Shown: positions 33,147-39,509 of the stretch, in pieces | Layout: the number at the start of each line of letters is the position of its first letter | Position numbering within the stretch: the stretch's first letter is position 1 | Assembly (NCBI RefSeq): GCF_000170895.1 | Contig: NZ_ABCS01000089.1 | Span: 1 to 39,509 of the forward strand | DNA length: 39,509 nt | Reading direction: 5' to 3' | From: Plesiocystis pacifica SIR-1 | GTDB taxonomy: Bacteria; Myxococcota_A; Polyangia; Nannocystales; Nannocystaceae | Translations under genes and position numbers: made by a program | The notes under the pieces: model-generated | Databases searched by the model: none | Seen by the model: only the letters and a program-made list of their open reading frames with translations | What the model was told of the DNA's origin: nothing

Positions 33147-34139
33147 ATGGCGTCGAGCTCCAGCGCCCGCGCGACCGCGCGATGGCTCCTCGCCGCGGGC
33201 CTGGTCGGCTGCGTGGGCGTGGGCGCGCTGGCCTGCCAGGTCGAGAGCGACGAGCTGGGCTCGACCTCCCTGCTCGGGGGCGAAGATCCCGCCGTGCGCG
33301 CGGGCGAGCTCGCCCGGATCCACGTCACCCTCCAGCCCCAGCCCGACCTGCTCGAGCCCGAGCCCCAGCTGCAAGTCCACGCTCGCTTCGTGGAGTACCG
33401 CGGCATGGACGAGCCCGAGGCCCGAGCGCGCACCAACCTCGCGCGCTTGCCGTGGGAAAAGGGCGCGCAGCAGCTCGTGGTCGGGCAGTGCGTGGCGAGC
33501 GAGTCCCTCGTGCCGCCCACGGAGCCCGGCAACGCCGAGGACATCGACCGCCGGGAGCTCTCTTTGCTCGACGTGGGCGACCTCCGAGTCCGCCTGGGCG
33601 AGCGCGAGCTCGTCGCGGGCCTGAGCCTGGTGCCCGACGTGCTGCCGTGGCTGTCCGGCGTCGAGTACCTCCACGTCGACGACCGCCTCCCGGTCCTGGC
33701 CCCTCGCCCCGACGGGACCTCGCCCGTGACCGTGATCGTCGACGGCGCCCCCGAGGACGGCGTGGGCAGCTTCCGCGTCCAGGCCAGCGCGCCCGAGGCC
33801 CTGCAGCTGCAGACGGCTCACCTCGGCGGCGATCGCCTGTCCGTCGCCTGGCAGCCCCCGGGCTCGAGCGGCGAGGTGCTCTTGCTCGAGCTCCAGGCCT
33901 TCAGCAGCGACGACGCCCGCGAGCCCCAGGGCGAAGCCGTGACCTGCCTGGTCGCCGACTCTGGCCGCTCGGACCTGGCCCTGACGCCGCTGATCGACGC
34001 GGGCCTCGACGCCCGCGCGGGCCTGCTGCGCGTGAGCGCCAGCCGCTTCGACGTGCGCCGCGTGTCCGCTGGGCGCTTCACCGACGTCGAGGTCGTCGTC
34101 GAGCTGCGCAGCCAGGCCACCCTCGGCCTGACTCGCTGA
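33147..34139 (+). CDS. Lipoprotein of unknown function
   Basis: 330 aa. The N-terminal signal offers two lipobox candidates (AAGLVGC at C22 and VGALAC at C30). The mature part is beta-rich and acidic with no recognised motif (ITVTLQPQPDLLEPEPQLQV-like and SVAWQPPGSSGEVLLLELQAF strands). A carbohydrate-binding or Ig-like fold is possible but unsupported. TTATCT lies 8 nt before ATG 33147, loosely similar to the near-start boxes. It is divergent from gatC. Confidence 0.7.
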   Translation: MASSSSARATARWLLAAGLVGCVGVGALACQVESDELGSTSLLGGEDPAVRAGELARIHVTLQPQPDLLEPEPQLQVHARFVEYRGMDEPEARARTNLARLPWEKGAQQLVVGQCVASESLVPPTEPGNAEDIDRRELSLLDVGDLRVRLGERELVAGLSLVPDVLPWLSGVEYLHVDDRLPVLAPRPDGTSPVTVIVDGAPEDGVGSFRVQASAPEALQLQTAHLGGDRLSVAWQPPGSSGEVLLLELQAFSSDDAREPQGEAVTCLVADSGRSDLALTPLIDAGLDARAGLLRVSASRFDVRRVSAGRFTDVEVVVELRSQATLGLTR

Positions 34140-34171
34140 CGCCTGCCGCCTCGCTTGGCCTCGACCTGCGG

Positions 34172-34990
34172 TCAGCGCCCACGCGCGACGACGACGCGCG
34201 GGTCGTCGTCGCTGTCGTCGTCGTCCTCCTCCACGGCGTCGACGTCGATTCCGAAGACCTCCTGGAGAATCGCCTTCTCCTGGACCATCCTCAGCTCCCG
34301 GCGCGCCGCGAAGTACACGAACACCGCGACGAGCACGAGCACTGGGTTTTCGACCACGATGCCCCAGGCGCCGAAGCCCAGGGCCAGCCAGCGGCCGAGC
34401 TTGGCCGCCATGCGCGTGGCCTTCAGCCGACCGTGGCGCTGCTGCGCCCAGGCCCGGAACACCCGGCCGCCGTCCATGGGGAAGGCCGGGACCAGGTTGA
34501 ACACCCCCAGCATCACGTTGGCGTAGAGCAGCCCGCCGAGCACCACCCCGGGCAGCCCCCCGGCCGTCAGCGCCCCGCTGAGCACACCGACCAGCGCCAG
34601 GGCGCCCGCGATCGCCAGGTTGACCGCAGGGCCAGCGAGGGCGATCCACAGCTCGGCCTTGGGATCCTCGGGGCTCCGCTCGAGCTCCGCCACGCCGCCG
34701 ATGGGCAGCAAGGTGATGCGCCGGGTCTCGATGCCGAAGCGCCGCGCGACGAGGGCGTGGCCGAACTCGTGGAGCAGCACGCAGGCGAACACCGCCAGGG
34801 CAAAACCAACGCCAAAGGCCACCGCCACGCCCGAGCCCGCCGAGGTCCAGGTCGAGAAGGCGACCCACGCGAGGACCAGCGCGAAGCTGGCGTGGATGCG
34901 GGTCGGGATGCCCAGGATGCGACCGAGGTGCCAGGACCAGCGGTCTTTACGGTCGGCCTCGGTCGGCGCGCGGTACAGCGGTTCGTCCAC
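34172..34990 (-). CDS. M50-family intramembrane zinc metalloprotease
   Basis: 272 aa from GTG. Site-2-type proteases cut substrates within the membrane. Zinc motif HEFGH (H74, E75, H78) lies at the end of helix 2, and the third ligand D173 is in NLVPAFPMDGGR. About six helices are present. It lacks the C-terminal CBS pair of SpoIVFB-like relatives and ends in an acidic tail (DAVEEDDDDSDDD). TAGCCT lies 6 nt before the GTG. The substrate is unknown. Confidence 0.9.
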   Translation of the reverse strand: MDEPLYRAPTEADRKDRWSWHLGRILGIPTRIHASFALVLAWVAFSTWTSAGSGVAVAFGVGFALAVFACVLLHEFGHALVARRFGIETRRITLLPIGGVAELERSPEDPKAELWIALAGPAVNLAIAGALALVGVLSGALTAGGLPGVVLGGLLYANVMLGVFNLVPAFPMDGGRVFRAWAQQRHGRLKATRMAAKLGRWLALGFGAWGIVVENPVLVLVAVFVYFAARRELRMVQEKAILQEVFGIDVDAVEEDDDDSDDDPRVVVARGR

Positions 34991-34996
34991 GGGCTC

Positions 34997-35002
34997 AGGC
35001 TA
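34997..35002 (-). promoter_or_regulatory. -10-like TAGCCT, 6 nt before the M50 gene
   Basis: TAGCCT on the minus strand ends 6 nt before GTG 34990, with no Shine-Dalgarno sequence. It belongs to the TAnnnT near-start motif set. Confidence 0.45.
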
Positions 35003-35124
35003 AGTCGAGGGCTTCGGATCGCAACCAGGCGACTCGATCGGCTCCCTGGCGACCTTTGTGGCCGAAACCCACCGCGGCCCGCGGCTGTCGGCGAGCATCT
35101 CCGCCACCATAGTGCGTGTCGATG

Positions 35125-35148
35125 TCGCACATTGGTCCAAAAGTGCGA
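35125..35148. promoter_or_regulatory. Nested inverted repeat TCGCAC-N12-GTGCGA
   Basis: Outer arms are 6 bp and perfect; the spacer contains the palindrome TTGGTCCAA. It is about 200 bp before the metzincin gene. A regulator-binding role is inferred. Confidence 0.4.
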
Positions 35149-35345
35149 TGGGACCGCATGACACGCCGCGTACGGAGCGCCCCGCGGCCCGACTCAACGC
35201 TATAGTGAAAACCAGCCGGTCTCGCTCACGATCGCGGCACTCGCGTCGCCGCTAAAGTGGCGAATTCGTTCACGGAGGTCCGTTGAAATTTTCACGCTCA
35301 ACGGGGGATTGTGCCCGTCTAGTCGGGGGGGCGAGCGTAGACGAC

Positions 35346-37103
35346 ATGACTCGGACGCTTTGGTGGATTCCGTTGGTATTGGCGAGCGTCGGCCTCGCGA
35401 CTGGTTGCTACGCCGGCCTCGAGCCGGGGCAGGGCGAGGGCGCGGACGAGCTCGGGACCGACGGCTCGGAGGTGGGCAGCGACGCAGGCGAGTCCGGCGA
35501 ATCGGACGAGTCCAGCGACGGCGATGCCGGCACGGAGGCGGGGGAGCCCGAGCCGGGGATCTACGCCGACGGCATCGCGGTCGATCGCGTCGAGATCAAC
35601 CAGGCGGTGGGCATCGACCTGGGCATGGGCGGCCAGGCCATCGCCGAGGGCTCGCGCGTCGCCCCGGTGATCGCGGGACGCCCCGGCCTGGTCCGCGCCT
35701 CGTGGTCCATCGACGCCGGCTTCGAGCCGCGCATGATCCAGGCCCGGCTGATCCTGACCGCCGACGAGGGCACCACGAGCTACGTGCTCGAGCGCTACGT
35801 CGGCGCAGCGCCCGGGCCCAACGACTGGGGCAGCTTCGACGGCGTGTTCACCTGGGAGCTCGACGCCGACGCGATCACCGGCTCGACGGCGATCACCGTG
35901 GAGCTGCTCGAAGACGACGGGAGCCGAGCGGGCGCCGACGCCAGCGAGGGCGCCCGCTTCCCGGCGACCGGCGGTCTGGATCTCGCGGCCATCGACGGGC
36001 CGATGACGGTCAAGGTGATGATCGTCCCGGCCACCGACCCCAACGTCGACTCCACGCCGATCACCATCTCCGACGCCTTCCTCGACGAGCTGCGCGTCAA
36101 CCTCTACAACTTCTACCCGGTCCGCGACGTCGAGCTGCAGGTCCACGAGCCCCTGCTGCTCAACGCCTGCTACGACGGGCCCTCCGTCATGGCGCAGCTG
36201 TCCGCCCTGCGCAACGCCGAGGGCCTCGGCGACGAGTGGTACTACCACGCGATCGTCGGCAACTCGAACGAGAGCTACTGCAACACCGGCGGCTACTCGT
36301 GGCTGCTCGAGGACGAGTTCCCGGGCAACGATCGCGTGTCCTTTTCGATCAACCACTGGGGCGAGTCGCCCAACAACTGGACCCACGAGCTCGGCCACTG
36401 CCACGGGCGCCCGCACACCTGGGAGGACGGGACCTACCAGCCCGCCGCCGCCGACGGGCCCGACTGCGGGCGGCGGACGACCTGGGGCTACGCGCTGCTC
36501 CCCGGTCCGCACCCCAAGGCCAACGAGTGGGACTTCCCGGCGCTGCAGGACCTCGACGACTGGCTCGTGCCGCCGACCGAGGGGCTGGGCCTGTCGGGCT
36601 ACTGCCTGGGCCACTCCGACTACGACACCTGGGGGCCCGCGCTCAACGACATGATGAGCTACGCCTACCCCTACTGGATCAGCGCCTACACCTACCGCGA
36701 GCTGGCCGAACGTGTCGCGATCGTGTCGAGCTACGGCTCGCCCGCTCCGGGCGGGGGCGGAGATCTCGGCGCCGCGGCCGAGGGTGACCCGCGTTCGCTC
36801 AACCTGGTGTTCACCGCCGACGGCTCGGTCCACCAATACGTCAGTCGAGGCTGGCCCAAGGGATTGCAGTCGGGCGGCGAGCTCGGACTGCGCGTGGAGC
36901 TGCGCGGCGCCACCCAGAGCGAATCGCGCGCGCTGAAATTCGCACCCAAGCGCGGCCCAGAGGGTGAAATTCGCGGCCTCGTGATTCCCCTGGGCGAGCA
37001 CGGGCCGAACGCCTGGAGCGCCGGTGAGCTCGAGATCGAAGGCGCGCTCACGGGCTCGCAAGCGGACGCGCCCACAACCCACCGCCTGGTCATCGAGGGC
37101 TGA
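35346..37103 (+). CDS. Metzincin-type metalloprotease lipoprotein
   Basis: 585 aa. The lipoprotein signal (WWIPLVLASVGLATGC, Cys at about 21) is followed by an acidic Gly/Ser/Glu linker (about 25-70). The zinc motif HELGHCHGRPH (347-357) fits HExxHxxGxxH, the metzincin signature, and a Met-turn-like DMMSYAYPYW (M436/M437) lies about 80 residues later. Long beta-rich regions flank it. It is probably an outer-membrane-anchored or secreted protease. The start is ATG 35346; an in-frame TTG at 35283 sits 3 nt behind GGAGGT but would add 21 residues before the signal. The exact peptidase family is unassigned. Confidence 0.85.
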   Translation: MTRTLWWIPLVLASVGLATGCYAGLEPGQGEGADELGTDGSEVGSDAGESGESDESSDGDAGTEAGEPEPGIYADGIAVDRVEINQAVGIDLGMGGQAIAEGSRVAPVIAGRPGLVRASWSIDAGFEPRMIQARLILTADEGTTSYVLERYVGAAPGPNDWGSFDGVFTWELDADAITGSTAITVELLEDDGSRAGADASEGARFPATGGLDLAAIDGPMTVKVMIVPATDPNVDSTPITISDAFLDELRVNLYNFYPVRDVELQVHEPLLLNACYDGPSVMAQLSALRNAEGLGDEWYYHAIVGNSNESYCNTGGYSWLLEDEFPGNDRVSFSINHWGESPNNWTHELGHCHGRPHTWEDGTYQPAAADGPDCGRRTTWGYALLPGPHPKANEWDFPALQDLDDWLVPPTEGLGLSGYCLGHSDYDTWGPALNDMMSYAYPYWISAYTYRELAERVAIVSSYGSPAPGGGGDLGAAAEGDPRSLNLVFTADGSVHQYVSRGWPKGLQSGGELGLRVELRGATQSESRALKFAPKRGPEGEIRGLVIPLGEHGPNAWSAGELEIEGALTGSQADAPTTHRLVIEG

Positions 37104-37147
37104 GAACACCCCCGAAGCACGTGTGAGCCCACGGAGGAGGGCTCGCG

Positions 37148-37177
37148 TTGACGGGCGCTTTGTCGCGCTCCTATGCT
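37148..37177 (+). promoter_or_regulatory. metK promoter (-35 TTGACG, -10 TATGCT)
   Basis: TTGACG at 37148-37153 and TATGCT at 37172-37177 are 18 bp apart, close to the vegetative sigma consensus. The start would lie near 37184, about 60 nt before metK. The leader has AGGAACG near the ATG and no visible SAM-riboswitch core. Confidence 0.7.
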
Positions 37178-37245
37178 GCGCGCCATTCGTTCACGGCCCA
37201 GCGCTCGTCAGCGTCCACGGGCCCCTACCAGGAACGCAATTCGAG

Positions 37246-38379
37246 ATGTCCCGAAGCCTGTTCACCAGCGAGTCCGTTACCGAAGGCCACCCCGACAAGA
37301 TCTGCGACAAGGTCTCCGATTCGATCCTCGATGCGATCATCGCCGACGACCCCAAGTGTCGCGTCGCCTGCGAGACCATGGTCAAGACCGGCTTCGTCGT
37401 CGTCGGCGGCGAGATCACGACCTCGACCTACGTCAACATCCCCAAGATCGTCCGCGACGCGGTCATCGAGATTGGCTACGTCAGCTCCGAGATGGGCTTC
37501 GACGGGAACTCCTGCGGCGTGCTCGTGGCCATCGAGGCCCAGAGCCCCGACATCAACCAGGGTGTCGACCGCGACGAGGGTGAGCAGGGCGCCGGCGACC
37601 AGGGCATGATGTTCGGCTACGCCTGCCGCGAGACCGACGTGCTCATGCCCATGCCGATCCACCTCTCGCACAAGCTGACCGAGCGGCTGACCAACGTGCG
37701 CAAGCAGGACCCGAGCAGCTTCCTGCGCCCCGACGGCAAGAGCCAGGTCTCGGTGGTCTACGAGGGCGGCAAGCCCGTCGCCGTCGACACCGTCGTCATC
37801 TCGACCCAGCACTCCGAGGCCGTCACCCAAGAGCGGCTGCGCGAGTTCATCATCGAAGAGGTCATCAAGCCGGTCATCCCCGCCGAGCTCCTCTCGAACC
37901 CCACCTACCACATCAACCCCACCGGCCGCTTCGTCATCGGCGGCCCCATGGGTGACGCCGGCCTGACCGGTCGCAAGATCATCGTCGACACCTACGGCGG
38001 CATGGGTCGCCACGGCGGCGGCGCGTTCTCGGGCAAGGACCCGTCCAAGGTCGACCGCAGCGCGGCCTACTACGCCCGCTACATCGCCAAGAACCTCGTC
38101 GCCGCCAAGCTCTGCGATCGCTGCGAGGTCCAGCTCGCCTACGCCATCGGCGTCGCCGAGCCCGTCAGCGTCCGCGTCGAGTCCTTCGGCACCGGCAAGG
38201 TCGACGACGACAAGCTCGCCCGCCTCGTCCGCGAGCACTTCGACGCCCGCCCGGCCAAGCTCATCTCCGAGCTCGACCTGCTCAAGCCCGTCTACGCCCG
38301 GACCGCCGCCTACGGCCACTTCGGCCGCGAGGGCTTTAGCTGGGAGAACACCGACAAGGCCGCCGCCCTCGCCGGCTGA
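37246..38379 (+). CDS. metK: S-adenosylmethionine synthetase
   Basis: 377 aa. It makes SAM from methionine and ATP. N-terminal FTSESVTEGHPDKICDKVSDSILDAII carries the ATP and Mg2+ residues. The central GEQGAGDQGMMFGYACRETDVLMPMPI and the phosphate loop GGMGRHGGGAFSGKDPSKVDRSAAYYARYIAKNLVAA are complete. Length is normal. ATG 37246 follows AGGAACG. It has its own promoter and a strong terminator, so it is monocistronic. Confidence 0.98.
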   Translation: MSRSLFTSESVTEGHPDKICDKVSDSILDAIIADDPKCRVACETMVKTGFVVVGGEITTSTYVNIPKIVRDAVIEIGYVSSEMGFDGNSCGVLVAIEAQSPDINQGVDRDEGEQGAGDQGMMFGYACRETDVLMPMPIHLSHKLTERLTNVRKQDPSSFLRPDGKSQVSVVYEGGKPVAVDTVVISTQHSEAVTQERLREFIIEEVIKPVIPAELLSNPTYHINPTGRFVIGGPMGDAGLTGRKIIVDTYGGMGRHGGGAFSGKDPSKVDRSAAYYARYIAKNLVAAKLCDRCEVQLAYAIGVAEPVSVRVESFGTGKVDDDKLARLVREHFDARPAKLISELDLLKPVYARTAAYGHFGREGFSWENTDKAAALAG

Positions 38380-38407
38380 GCCCCGCCGCTCGCCGAGCGG
38401 TCAAAGA

Positions 38408-38442
38408 GGCCCGCGCCCCCACCCCGGGGACGCGGGCTTTTT
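38408..38442 (+). terminator. Rho-independent terminator of metK
   Basis: The stem GCCCGCGCCCC / GGGG-A-CGCGGGC with a short loop is followed by TTTTT, about 30 bp after the stop. Confidence 0.9.
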
Positions 38443-38483
38443 CGTCTTTGCGCCCGCCCGACCGCTCGTGGGAGATTCAGACC

Positions 38484-38807
38484 ATGGCCGCACCCCTCGA
38501 CACGAGTCGGATCATGGGCATCGTGCTCCTCAGCCTGACCGTGGTGCTGTGCTACCAGGGCTGGAAGAACACCAACGCCGTCTCGACGACCAAGCACATC
38601 GCCAAGGACCACGCCTGCGACCTCGACGGCAGCTGCATCGTGACCGGCGACGAGGCGACCATGGCCAAGACCAACCCGCTGTGGAACGACTTCGAGTTCA
38701 CGACCACGCACGGGATCATGACCGTGTCGTGCCACCGCTCGCTGTACTTCTTCGGCCCCTGGGAGTGCACCACCCGCGAGGGCCGGCTCGTCAATCGGGC
38801 GCTCTAG
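38484..38807 (+). CDS. Small membrane-anchored protein
   Basis: 107 aa. One N-terminal helix (IMGIVLLSLTVVLCYQGW) is followed by a soluble part with four Cys (HACDLDGSC, VSCHRSLYF, WECTTREGR) that could form disulfides in the periplasm. CxxCH is absent, so it does not bind heme c. GGGAGA lies upstream. No known family. Confidence 0.7.
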   Translation: MAAPLDTSRIMGIVLLSLTVVLCYQGWKNTNAVSTTKHIAKDHACDLDGSCIVTGDEATMAKTNPLWNDFEFTTTHGIMTVSCHRSLYFFGPWECTTREGRLVNRAL

Positions 38808-38843
38808 CAAGCTGCTGAACGCTCGGCCCTCACTTGGTTCCGC

Positions 38844-39509
38844 TCAGAGCGCGGGCACCGTCCGCGACGGAAAGACTGCTCCGGCGTAGGTCTGAAGCAG
38901 CTGGTCGAGGGGGCCGGACAGGTTCTCGCCGGTCGCCACGCGGGCGTCGAGCTGGGCTTTTTGTCGGGTGGTCACCTTGTTGAGGACGCCACCTTTCCCC
39001 CGCAAGACCTCTCGCTCGTTCTGGGCGGCGGTCCGCCCGGCGCTGGCCGTCCCGCCGCCGGTCATCGGGTGCGAACCATTGTCGGCGAGGGCGCCCGCGA
39101 AGCTCTCGTCCCCGCGCGCGATGCTCTGCAGCGTCAGCGCCGAGCTGAACAGGATCGAGCGGTGCCGGGCCCCCTCCGCCACGAACCACGTGACCATGAG
39201 CTCCCGCATCGTGGTCCGGCTGGCCGGGGCGACGTCGTCCAGGGGATCGTCGGGGTTGGCCAACATCCGCAGCATCACCGCCGCCTTGGACGCGTCGGTC
39301 ATCGGCTGCCCGAGCGCGTCCTGGACGTTGGCCATGTGCCCGATGAACGCCGGGTAGCTGACCCGGTCCGCTGGGGGCGCGTTGGGGACGTTGGCGAAGC
39401 CCGGCGGCGTCGCGTCGGACGCGTACATGATCTCCGCCCCCGAGTGGAACACCACGAACTCGCCGTTGGCGTGGGTGGCCGAGGGCGGGTTGACCCCGAT
39501 CGTGATCCG
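38844..39509 (-). CDS. Hypothetical protein, 5' end beyond the window
   Basis: At least 221 codons, still open at the right edge (reading ITIGVNPPSATHANGEFVVFHSGAEIMYASDATPPG inward). The visible body is helical and polar (MANVQDALGQPMTDASKAAVMLRMLANPDDPLDDVAPASRTTMRELMVTWFVAEGARHRSILFSS). A helical Gln/Glu-rich segment and a Pro/Val end follow. I see no known motif. The true start lies outside. Confidence 0.6.
   Translation of the reverse strand, partial: RITIGVNPPSATHANGEFVVFHSGAEIMYASDATPPGFANVPNAPPADRVSYPAFIGHMANVQDALGQPMTDASKAAVMLRMLANPDDPLDDVAPASRTTMRELMVTWFVAEGARHRSILFSSALTLQSIARGDESFAGALADNGSHPMTGGGTASAGRTAAQNEREVLRGKGGVLNKVTTRQKAQLDARVATGENLSGPLDQLLQTYAGAVFPSRTVPAL

Larger units (their letters stand above)
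34991..35345. other. 355-bp divergent intergenic region with palindrome
   Basis: It holds ATAGTGCG at 35109, an inverted repeat TCGCAC-N12-GTGCGA (35125-35148) whose centre is itself palindromic (TTGGTCCAA), TATAGT at about 35202 as a candidate -10, and GGAGGT at about 35274 just before TTG 35283. This is most likely the control region of the metzincin gene. Confidence 0.55.

Noticed and set aside
37178..37245. SAM riboswitch in the metK leader
   Set aside because: Only about 60 nt, without the paired helices or conserved cores of known SAM riboswitches.
38844..39509. Phage structural gene
   Set aside because: No phage neighbours or motifs are visible and the gene is truncated, so the idea cannot be supported.

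Overview
The window is high-GC DNA (roughly 70% in the genes) with few long gaps. It looks like a chromosomal segment of a predatory or social deltaproteobacterium (Myxococcota), most plausibly of the Nannocystis/Plesiocystis/Enhygromyxa side. This is inferred from an AgmX/PglI-type TonB-like protein, many lipoproteins with acidic or Asp-Pro linkers, several secreted proteases and a terpene synthase. No plasmid, phage or CRISPR hallmark is visible, and I saw no rRNA or tRNA gene.

Layout. 1-8.7 kb: a RelA-type (p)ppGpp synthetase divergent from an AgmX/PglI-like envelope protein, a tiny membrane protein with a strong terminator, a two-gene M16 peptidase operon, a membrane-anchored gene with an apparent frameshift, and a SpoU RNA methyltransferase beside a zinc-ribbon protein. 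8.7-14.5 kb: three tandem 52-bp hairpin repeats lead into dinB, then modA, a polytopic membrane protein on the opposite strand, and modBC. 14.5-18 kb: a membrane acyltransferase-like protein, a VOC-like protein, a LysR regulator and a divergent HAD-like gene with a palindromic operator candidate between them. 18-18.8 kb: an AT-rich non-coding stretch carrying a 167-bp palindromic MITE-like element. 18.8-23.3 kb: a subtilisin with two somatomedin-B-like modules and two tandem paralogous TonB-C lipoproteins.

23.3-33 kb holds the most interesting part. On the minus strand a small alpha/alpha-toroid-like protein carries a D-x-D-C-T-A motif like that of class II terpene cyclases. About 2.3 kb away, also on the minus strand, lies a class I terpene synthase with DDYYD, a complete NSE triad and a C-terminal RY pair. 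That synthase is the last gene of a tight run gatC-gatA-gatB-mtnA-unknown-terpene synthase. Between the two terpene-like genes lie a four-helix membrane di-heme cytochrome c and a small STAS-like gene on the plus strand. 33-39.5 kb: a lipoprotein, an M50 metalloprotease, a metzincin lipoprotein, metK with a clear promoter and terminator, a small membrane protein and one gene cut by the window edge.

Two genome-scale patterns stand out. At least ten genes have a TAnnnT hexamer only 6-9 nt before the start codon (often GTG) and no Shine-Dalgarno sequence, which suggests widespread leaderless transcription. A roughly 120-bp repeat with GC-rich hairpins sits immediately after the stop codons of two unrelated genes.
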